This document shows positions 47,944 to 56,899 of a stretch of 64,000 nucleotides of DNA, piece after piece. Made by a program: the position numbers and the translations under genes. The DNA lies in the NCBI GenBank assembly GCA_016802295.1, contig JAESIW010000064.1:728748-792747 (forward strand), given 5' to 3'. The DNA comes from Brachionus rotundiformis. Taxonomy: Eukaryota > Rotifera > Eurotatoria > Ploima > Brachionidae. The notes under the pieces are model-generated. The model was not told the DNA's origin. It ran no database searches and saw nothing but the letters and a program-made list of their open reading frames with translations. Numbering within the stretch: position 1 is the first letter of the stretch; each line of letters begins with the position of its first letter.

Positions 47944-48524
47944 TGTTTTAAGGCTAATTATTGTTATATTTTTAATTGAAACCGCCCTAATGGAAAAATA
48001 TTTCAATATAAAAGAAGAAACTACAAATTTTTATTTTAATTATAATCTTTAAGCAAAAATTATTATTAAAAAATATAAAAAAACATTCAAATATTTCTTA
48101 TCTTTTTTAATTTATTTTTTGATTTTTTTAATGCGACATTGACCCTTTGTTGCCCATGGTTGTCATGGATATAAAAAGTAAAAATAAAAAGAAATTCGTT
48201 TTTATTTAAGAGTGGTCATGTTTTTTAATTTCTTTAGGCTTAGATTCAGGTTATTTAAATAGTAAATATGGAATAAGTCGAATCAATAACTAGGCTTTTA
48301 ATTCAAAAAACAAATGTTGTAATGAAACCAAAGACTGACGAGACTTACAAAAACATGATTAAAAAGCGATCAAAGCATATTTTTTTTAAATTTAGAGTTA
48401 TTTTTGAAAATAGCTTTTAAGTTTTTAAAAAATCTCAATATTTTGCTTCTAAAATGAAGTACAAATTTTGTTCAAATTGTATGAAATATTAACTAAAATA
48501 AAATATTTAACAAAAAAGTTTGGT

Positions 48525-48790
48525 TGACCGGTGGATAACCACGAGTCAGTCGATTTTATTAAAGAATAGTTAATAAAAAGAGTTCGAAAACTGCCGGTCT
48601 TATTGAGGACAGCTTTTATTAATAGCCGTAGGTCTTGTGGCCGAGGCCTAAGAACTTTCTACGGTGCTGTGCGCCATCCGAATATTTTGGCGCCCAATTC
48701 AGCTCCAAAATCAACGAGAGGAGCCGATGTATGTTCTCACGACCACTTGTGTAGAACATGGACAGGAGCAGGGTGGAATCTATTTGATAA
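48525..48790 (+). repeat. dispersed repeat, copy 1 (SINE-like?)
   Basis: The first 65 bp (TGACCGGTGGATAACCACGA...) match the start of the element at 54355 with about ten differences, and a weaker match continues into a GC-richer body. GTGGCCGAGGCCTAAG (about 48638-48653) resembles the A-box region of a Ser/Leu tRNA. Two open frames over the body are probably incidental. Confidence 0.55.
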
Positions 48791-49956
48791 AGAGCCAGAA
48801 CTATCTTTTTTCTTTTTTTTCGTTTTTTTTAATGGCTGAGCTGGGCTGATTCTTGATTCTAGATCTTGTCCCAAAATTATTTAAATTTAGAGTTATTTCT
48901 AAAAATAGCTTTTAAGTTTTTAATTAATCTCTTAAATGAATTTTACAAATTTTATTCAAATTGTTTTCAATATTAACTAAAAATAATTAGTCTACTTAAC
49001 CATTTTATCAAAGCGAAAGTTTACAGAGGAATGAATTAATTAATCAACCGACTGCTTACAAAGGACTAACTTTCTCTTAAAAATAGTAATCAATGATTGA
49101 AATGGTTCACCTACGGAAATAGAAGAATTTTCAATAGTGAACACATTGGAAAAAAGATATGGTATTTTATATCACCAAGTCCAGTTTTAAGAGGTTCTCA
49201 TCCTTTTGTTTTCTATATTTTAATTTTCCTCATTGTGAAAAGTTCAAATTATAAGTTCTTTTCATCTACTTAGCATAGATGGATTTGATAAAACAAATAC
49301 TAAAGCTTGATTGTCCAAGCTAATTATTTTTATTATTATAAAGCTATTCCATCATCATTGATAAAAAGAATTCCTGTCATTGGATAAAAGTTTTTTAACT
49401 TATTTTTAATCCAATTGTAGTATTATGATGTAAGTGAATTGTTTATAATGAACGTTTGACATGAAGGCTCATCATTGTTATTATCAAAGAAAAATCGGTA
49501 TTGAAGCAACCAAATTAAATGAATAAGATAATATTTTTTAAGAGCCTGTTGATGATTTCTATTCAAAAAATTATCAAATAAAAGCAAATTTATCAGGATA
49601 ATTATGTAAAAAAGAGTTTATTTATTTTTTAAAAAATTGTTTTTCTAATTAAACTGTACGGCAACATCAAAGAAGTTGTCAAAATTACTAAGTGATTTTC
49701 CAAGATTTTTATTAAATTTTTCAACTGTATATAAATGTTCTGAAATTCCTTATCTAGCAAATCTTAAAGTTTCTTCAATATAGAAAACACTACTTTAGTT
49801 ACATTCAATTATTTAAATAATTTGTTGAATTTTTTTAAAATTCAAAATAAAAGTGAACCTGTATTTTTTTGTATTCTATTAACAATCAACAGGTTTTGTC
49901 GTTTATAAAATTTGATTATTTTTTAATCTTATTAAATGAGTAATATATTTGACTTC

Positions 49957-50208
49957 TTAAATTTGAACAATTTTTTTCATATATTGAAAAAACTTTAAAT
50001 TACAATCGTTTTTATCAATCTTATTTAAATGAGGAAGTAACTCGGATCTGATCTTAATTGCTAAGCTTCTACAGATTCCTGAAATTTTCTTAATAATAAC
50101 CTTATTTATTAGCTGGATTAATAAGTTTCGAGAATGTGCTAAAAAATAAATAAAACGAATATTATCAAATACATACTTTGGATGATATGAAATAGCCTTA
50201 AATAACAT
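49957..50208 (-). CDS. small hypothetical ORF
   Basis: 83 codons from an ATG at 50208 (MLFKAISYHPKYVFDNIRFI...). It is basic and hydrophobic, with codons less biased towards runs of A than random ORFs here. I see no motif and no exon to join. It may be a fragment of a transposon-encoded protein, or chance. Confidence 0.2.
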   Translation of the reverse strand: MLFKAISYHPKYVFDNIRFIYFLAHSRNLLIQLINKVIIKKISGICRSLAIKIRSELLPHLNKIDKNDCNLKFFQYMKKIVQI

Positions 50209-50365
50209 TAATTCGTAGGTTTATATATAAATCATAAATTAATTTTTGGGAAGATGTTCTAAAGATTTTTTATTTGGAATATTTAAATTTAAATTAACAA
50301 ATTAAATGGAAGATGAAATCTTCAGTTTTAATTTCAATAATACTAATAATAATAATAATCTACGG

Positions 50366-50653
50366 TCGTTTATCCCATCAAATTAAAACCCATATAGGGA
50401 TCGCTGTAGTTGAAACTATAAATATATCGTCTTTAAATCTTTTGAATAATAAATAACTAGAATTCAGAATAAAAGAAATACGATTCTTTAACGAATAAAC
50501 AATTAAAAATTTGATAATATTAGACCACTTTTCATTTCGGGATTAGGGTTTCGGAAAACATAGAATTTGAATATAAAATTTATTTATTTTTCTGCTAAAA
50601 ATAAAAATATCATTTAATTTATTTTAAATTTAATTTTTAATTAGTTAAGTAAT
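50366..50653 (+). repeat. direct repeat left of the assembly gap
   Basis: Begins TCGTTTATCCCATCAAATTA and ends GTTAAGTAAT exactly at the first N. The same sequence, with scattered changes and a 9-bp indel, begins exactly after the last N (51642-51935). Confidence 0.9.
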
Positions 50654-51641
50654 NNNNNNNNNNNNNNNNNNNNNNNNNNNNNNNNNNNNNNNNNNNNNNN
50701 NNNNNNNNNNNNNNNNNNNNNNNNNNNNNNNNNNNNNNNNNNNNNNNNNNNNNNNNNNNNNNNNNNNNNNNNNNNNNNNNNNNNNNNNNNNNNNNNNNNN
50801 NNNNNNNNNNNNNNNNNNNNNNNNNNNNNNNNNNNNNNNNNNNNNNNNNNNNNNNNNNNNNNNNNNNNNNNNNNNNNNNNNNNNNNNNNNNNNNNNNNNN
50901 NNNNNNNNNNNNNNNNNNNNNNNNNNNNNNNNNNNNNNNNNNNNNNNNNNNNNNNNNNNNNNNNNNNNNNNNNNNNNNNNNNNNNNNNNNNNNNNNNNNN
51001 NNNNNNNNNNNNNNNNNNNNNNNNNNNNNNNNNNNNNNNNNNNNNNNNNNNNNNNNNNNNNNNNNNNNNNNNNNNNNNNNNNNNNNNNNNNNNNNNNNNN
51101 NNNNNNNNNNNNNNNNNNNNNNNNNNNNNNNNNNNNNNNNNNNNNNNNNNNNNNNNNNNNNNNNNNNNNNNNNNNNNNNNNNNNNNNNNNNNNNNNNNNN
51201 NNNNNNNNNNNNNNNNNNNNNNNNNNNNNNNNNNNNNNNNNNNNNNNNNNNNNNNNNNNNNNNNNNNNNNNNNNNNNNNNNNNNNNNNNNNNNNNNNNNN
51301 NNNNNNNNNNNNNNNNNNNNNNNNNNNNNNNNNNNNNNNNNNNNNNNNNNNNNNNNNNNNNNNNNNNNNNNNNNNNNNNNNNNNNNNNNNNNNNNNNNNN
51401 NNNNNNNNNNNNNNNNNNNNNNNNNNNNNNNNNNNNNNNNNNNNNNNNNNNNNNNNNNNNNNNNNNNNNNNNNNNNNNNNNNNNNNNNNNNNNNNNNNNN
51501 NNNNNNNNNNNNNNNNNNNNNNNNNNNNNNNNNNNNNNNNNNNNNNNNNNNNNNNNNNNNNNNNNNNNNNNNNNNNNNNNNNNNNNNNNNNNNNNNNNNN
51601 NNNNNNNNNNNNNNNNNNNNNNNNNNNNNNNNNNNNNNNNN
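50654..51641. other. assembly gap (988 N)
   Basis: Run of N. Both edges are the same about 290-bp sequence, so the gap may be an unmerged contig overlap or an unresolved tandem array. Confidence 0.98.
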
Positions 51642-51935
51642 TCGTTTATCCCATCAAATTAAAACTCATATAGGGATCGCTGTTATAGCATAAGTTGAAA
51701 CTATAAACATATCGTCTTTAAATCTTTTGAATAATATATAACTAGAATTCAGAATAAAAGAAATGCGATTTTTTAAAGAATAAACAATTAAAAATTTGAT
51801 AATATTGGACCACTTTTCTATTCGGGATGAGGGTTTCGGAAAACATAGAATTTGAATATAAAATTTATTTATTTTTCTGATAAAAATAAAAATATCATTT
51901 AATTTATTTTAAATTTAATATATTAGTTAAGTAAT
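51642..51935 (+). repeat. direct repeat right of the assembly gap
   Basis: Second copy of 50366-50653, about 95 per cent alike by eye; it continues into unique sequence after GTTAAGTAAT. Confidence 0.9.
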
Positions 51936-52030
51936 GATTTATTTATTTGATTTAAATAAAAATTAAAAAAGCTAAAAAGTGAACATAAACATTTAATTAA
52001 AGAAAATTTTCAAAATAAATTAATCAAGGT

Positions 52031-52097
52031 GCTTATACGCCTTTTTGGAATAACTTTTGCTGTTTAATTGTGAAATGAAAAGCTAATTTATCAGCAT
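52031..52097 (+). repeat. 67-bp direct repeat downstream of PDCD6
   Basis: GCTTATACGCCTTTTTG...TCAGCAT, repeated at 53948-54014 with about four differences. A further shared piece (AGCACACAAAATTT) directly follows this copy but lies about 40 bp further on in the other. The two copies bracket the PDCD6 gene. Confidence 0.75.
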
Positions 52098-52222
52098 AGC
52101 ACACAAAATTTTCGAAAAATTCAAGTTTTCATAAGCATAAAATTTTATTTTATTTTATTTTCTAAGAATTTTATTAAAAAAGATTAAAAAAAAGTTATAT
52201 CGAAAATAGATTTTTATGAATT

Positions 52223-53228
52223 TCATATTTTTAGGCTAAAAACCAAGCTCAAAAAGTCTTCGTACTTTATTGTAATTACTCCATTTTGTTGATGATCGAA
52301 TTGTCTGAATGCGTTTGTAAGTGTCTTAAACGAGAAAATTTTTAGTTAATGAAAATTAAGAAAATTAAAAAATATTTTGTCTATAATATATATTGATTAA
52401 TGAAAATGAAGCAAATAGATAAAGCGAAACAACAATTACTTGAATGGAGACAGAAGCTTGTATAAAATCGTCAAATGCAATAGTTCCTCTGCCTTGACGA
52501 TCGAATTTTTTAATTAATAAATCATAAAACCTGTCACTTAGTCTATAACCTTTAATTTGCAGAAGCAAAGCAAAATAGTTAAAATATGGCACATTTTACC
52601 TGAATTTTAATGCAAATAAAGATGAAATCATCGAACAAAATTTTGGGATCAAAAGTTTGCGCCGCATTGGCTCTAGGCGCATTAGGATCGCTATTTGCTT
52701 TAAACTGAAGGTGTCCAATTAAAGTATTAAAAAATTGATCACTCAATCTGTAACCTTAATTAATTTTTACGGCTCTTAATTTTGTTCGAAATTTCTTCTT
52801 TATTTTCTTTAAATTTACCAAATGCTGTCAAGGCTAGTTTAAGCTCATTTTTGTCAATCGATCCAGAGTTGTCTCGATCGAATGATCTGAAACATTTTTG
52901 CCAGTCATCAATATACTTCCACAATGAAACAAATTCTTCAAAATCTATCGTGGCCGAATTGTCACGATCAAACATTCCAATCATCATTCTAAATTTTTAA
53001 ATTTAACTCTTTTTTTCAAAAAAAATTCTGTAAATACCTGACAGTTTCCGGGTTAAATGGAGTCCAAGTTCCGTTGGACAAAGCAGATTGCAACTCGTGG
53101 GCATTTATTGAACCACTTCCATCTCGGTCAACTCTGTAAATATTTTCTAATTTCAATTGAAATTGAAAAGATTAATATATATACCTTCTGAATAATTGCA
53201 TCAAATATTGTCTGTCGGGCAGGGACAT
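52223..53228 (-). CDS. PDCD6: penta-EF-hand protein ALG-2/PDCD6
   Basis: Calcium-dependent adaptor of ESCRT-linked membrane repair and COPII exit sites. Constitutive exons are 53228-53185, 53133-53038, 52988-52819 and 52324-52223. Between them lies one of two EF4 exons: 52549-52440 (canonical, giving 173 aa) or 52754-52600 (variant, 188 aa). EF1 is VDRDGSGSINAHEL, EF2 FDRDNSATIDFEEF, EF3 FDRDNSGSIDKNEL, EF4 FDRQGRGTIAFDDF and EF5 FDHQQNGVITIKYEDF; the first and third have full calcium-loop acids, as in ALG-2. The N-terminal Gly/Pro-rich tail is short (MSLPDRQYLMQLF). Introns are 49-64 bp, except 115 bp before the last exon. The start is the ATG at 53228, preceded by a CTTTTAG acceptor-like site. 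Confidence 0.93.
52600..52754 (-). CDS. PDCD6: alternative EF4 exon of PDCD6 (duplicated exon)
   Basis: Encodes (G)YRLSDQFFNTLIGHLQF, then an Asn/Ala-rich stretch, then ILFDDFIFICIKIQ. It aligns with the canonical exon 52549-52440 at both ends (GYRLSD..F..LI and FDDFI...IQ), but the calcium loop is replaced by a longer insert (about 51 against 36 codons). Splice phases are the same (1 in, 0 out). Including both exons would give the stop GTT ATA GAC TAA, and skipping both breaks the frame, so only one can be used per mRNA. Confidence 0.75.
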
Positions 53229-53947
53229 TTTTCTTTTCTAAAAGAGATAAACTTAAATAATTTTAAATTATCGAATATAGATAAAAGAATTAAGCTAATT
53301 TGATTGATAAATTGTAAATAGAACTCAAATTTGTTCAAAAAGTCTGATAATTTCTTCATTTAAATTCCTTGAAAATGCATTTAAAATAAATTAATTGTGG
53401 CATACAAAATGAATAACCTAAATGCATATTTTAAAAGCAGTCTTTATTTTGAAATTAATATAAGTATAATTTAAAGCTCATTATTTTTTCGACAAAGACA
53501 TTTCTAATGTCAATAGATAAACGTCAAATTTAATAAAACTAATTTAATTCCCAAAACATTTTTTTATTAAATATTTAAAAATTTCTAAACAGAATTGGTA
53601 AAACAACCAAACATTGGTAAATGTATTATATTAAAAAAATGATTAATTTAATTCTTAAATTTTGAAATAATTTTTATTTAATTAAAATTTTTTGATTCTT
53701 TGATTCCTATAATAATTACTAGTATTAATTATTATAAAATTTTTACTGAATTTTGAATAAATTAATTAAGATTGCAATATGGCAATCCTTAAGAATAATA
53801 ATAAAATTCTGATTTCTAGAAAATTAAATGTTTTTTATTTTTAAATGACAACAGATATTTAATTCTTAAATCAGAAATAAATTAGAGAAACTTTTCATTT
53901 TAATAAATAGTATCTTAATTTTCTTATTAATCATAGAAATATCGAGA

Positions 53948-54014
53948 GCTTATACGCCTTTTTGCAATAAATTTTGCTGTTTAATTGTGAAATGAAAAGC
54001 TAATTAATCAGCAT
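53948..54014 (+). repeat. 67-bp direct repeat upstream of PDCD6
   Basis: Second copy of 52031-52097. Confidence 0.75.
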
Positions 54015-54354
54015 CGTTTTATCATTCATTCAAATTTTATTTTTACTGATATAATTTAGCACACAAAATTTCCTAAAAAACTAGAAAAATTAACTCATAT
54101 AAATAAATGGTGTTAAAAATTGTCAACTATTATGCGAAAAAATTTATTTGTCAATTTCGATTTCACTTTCAGAGAATTATATTATAATGCATAAAATCAA
54201 CATACAAAATGATATATCTATCTTTATTTCCAGGGATTATTAAAACAAAATTCAAAATAAAATTTTGAAAAAAATTTCAAGTCAAAATTGTCCATTTAAT
54301 TTTTGGATAATTTTGAATCAATAAATGAATTAAAACTTGAAAAAATGTTTGCAC

Positions 54355-54560
54355 TGACCAGCGGATGATCACGGGTCAGTCGAGTTTATTAAAGAAAAAT
54401 TAATAAAAAGAGTTCGTAAGTCTAATGGCTGAAGCGCCTGCCCCATCCTGATATTCTGGATGGCGCGTTCGGTCATCTTGAGGGTGATGGTGACTTAGAG
54501 ACCAGCAGTATTCCCTTCCTATGCAGACAGACATGACAGACTAAGAGAGCCATTCCATTA
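54355..54560 (+). repeat. dispersed repeat, copy 2 (SINE-like?)
   Basis: Starts TGACCAGCGGATGATCACGG and follows 48525 onward through AAAAAGAGTTCG; the body has CCATCCTGATATTCTGGATGG, a hairpin, then GCGCGTTCGGTC, weakly B-box-like. It diverges from copy 1 after about 150 bp. Confidence 0.55.
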
Positions 54561-55381
54561 AAAACTTCAAATCGGAATTTCTCCTATATCCAAACTTTGG
54601 TTCGTGTTTGGATTTTGGATGAAAAGCTCTACATTGAAAAATGCATGTTATAAATCAATTTTGGTCTAGCATAAGTTATTAGGCCACTGTAGAAGGACTT
54701 AAGGCCGAACTTAGGTATCTCTATTGTCTTTGTTAAAACTGAAAAATCGGCAACACTTGGAACACAGTCTCCTAATTAAGAAATCGAGGCATCTTTTAAA
54801 GACTTTCTCTATTAAACTAAGATGCTTATGAGTTTAAAATTTAATTCTGCTCTAAACAAGAATCATCGAGTCATAGATTATTTTATCATTTTTTTTTAAA
54901 TATTGTAAAATTATATAATTGTTTAAGATTGTTTTAAATTTTATTTTTTTTGTTTAATTTTCAATAAAATAGCCTTGAATAATCAATAAAGACCAAATTA
55001 AAAAATAAAATGTGTTTTGTTTTGACTGTTGGATAAAACCTCTACAAAAATTAATGATTATTTACTAAGTAATAATTTTTTATTATAATTTTTAAATTTA
55101 TAAGTTTTTTTAAAGCTTTGCTTTGGCAAAGTTGTAACATTATAATTTTATTCGAAAACATTATTTACGAGTCAATACTATACATTCTGAACATATTCCA
55201 CTTAAATTTTCAAACTTTATTTTAATGAAGCAAAAAGGTTACGTAACCTGAAACTTCAAAACTCTTTTCGTTTAATTTAAATTTATTATTATTCTAAAGT
55301 AAATTTAAGCGAGAATTTTTTTTATTTTAATGACGTTTTTTTATTGTATAATATATTTTAAAATTTAACAGTTTTTGAAAT

Positions 55382-56576
55382 ATGGGCTTACAAACAAGCA
55401 AAACTAATACATTAATGGTCGGAGATACTCTCGACTTTCGTTATGATATATACAAAATCAAACGATTGTCAGGTATTGAATATTTCAAATGTGATGATTT
55501 GGCTGATTTTAACATCAAGTTTGTTTAATTTTATATTTAAAAAATTAAAATATCCTCAATTTAAAACTGCAAAAAAAATTATTTTTTAAGAATATCATAT
55601 AAATCTTTCTTTAATATATGATAAAAACCTTAATTGAATATTCATTTATTTCTAATTCAAAACAAAGATTAATTAACTTTTTAAATTTAAAAAAATTATT
55701 ATAAATATTAAAATTATTAAATCAGAAAAACAGTCGAGCCTATACTAGTGGATGATCCAATGTCCCAAAGGGTGTTTAAGTTAATAAATGAATTGAATCA
55801 TGCTAACATAATAGCACCTCACCATTTTTATGATGATGGAAAATTCTATGTTACCAGAACCTATGATGACGATTATGTAATTTAATTTATAATATTAGAA
55901 CTAATCTTTTTGACTTTGGTAAATATTACTTTTATAAGTATGCTTTTGCATGGCGTCTACAGATTCAGCGACATTTACAATCTTACAAAGTAAAAATTAA
56001 ATCTTATGAAGAGATAATTTTAATGAAACTTATTAAATCTAATTTAAGAAAAATATTGAAATCGAAGAAGAGCAGATTGTGTATTGGACAAAACAATTGT
56101 TGACTGCTTTAGCGTGTCTTCATGAGAATAATGTTTTACACAAATTTATCATACCTGAAGCCATATCTTTTAAAAAAGATAAGCTAAAGTTATTTATACC
56201 TGCAAGTAGTGTAATTTTAGATTCCGCAGATAGTTTAATTGATGAAAAGCGAACATGGTACAGGTGCCCTGAGATGGAAGAGAAGCAAAAAATTGGTTTA
56301 AAGTATGATATTTGGTCTGCTGGTTGGGCTTTATTCAACATTTGTAGTTTGGATGATGGTAGATATTTGCTTGATCAAGTAGAAGATTTTCATACATGGA
56401 GAAGACCTGATGTTCCCAGAATATACAGTAGAGATTTAGATCGAATATTTAAATTGTAAATATAAAACAAACTTGATGATAGAAATTTATTCTTTTAAAA
56501 TTTTAGAATGACAAATTTGAATCCGGAAGAAAGGCCAAGTGCAAAGGAATTGTTGGAAGAAAAGATTTTTAATTAA
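55382..56576 (+). CDS. protein kinase-like pseudokinase with N-myristoylation motif
   Basis: Exons are 55382-55518, 55726-55876, 55963-55989 (only 27 nt), 56049-56455 and 56507-56576; the product is 263 aa, about one bare kinase domain. Fold landmarks: LINELNHANIIAP (alpha-C/beta4), YWTKQLLTALACLHENNVLH (alpha-E), YDIWSAGWALFNI (alpha-F, Asp present) and NPEERPSAKELLEEKIF (alpha-H/I). Catalytic parts are missing: the HRD loop reads HKFIIPEAI, without Asp; there is no DFG; APE is CPE; and the glycine loop is unrecognisable. MGLQTSK at the N-terminus fits the myristoylation consensus plus a lysine. It is therefore probably a membrane-bound scaffold or allosteric regulator, not an active kinase. 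The first donor is GTTTGT, weaker than usual. Confidence 0.8.
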
Positions 56577-56899
56577 AATTGATTTAAAAATTTTTGCTAT
56601 GGTAGTTTAGTGGTTAAATTTTAAAGCATTTATTATTGAATTTTATCTAGTTTTATGTAAATAAATTTTGAATGTTTAAGATAAATTTTTACAATAAACT
56701 TTTGATTAAAACTTTCTATTTAATATTAAAGTTGATGCACAAATAATAGTTTCTTTATCTTCTAAATGAAATATTTTGGTATATTTTTTTTTTAGAATAA
56801 TATTTAATTTTTTTTTAATCTCTCAAGGGTGTGGCTTTCTAAAAATAATCTTTTTTAAATTATCAAATTCAAATTGAAAATAATTTTCAAATTTTAAAA

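Larger units (their letters stand above)
47944..50365. other. intergenic upstream of ODF2
   Basis: AT-rich. It holds one dispersed repeat (48525-48790) and one small ORF (49957-50208); otherwise nothing recognised. Confidence 0.4.
53229..55381. other. intergenic between PDCD6 and the pseudokinase
   Basis: AT-rich. It contains the second 67-bp repeat (53948-54014) and the second dispersed repeat (54355-54560). Nothing else seen. Confidence 0.4.

Noticed and set aside
48603..48849. Two 61-78 codon ORFs in the repeat at 48525
   Set aside because: Both lie on a GC-rich repeat body in different frames, with no protein motif.
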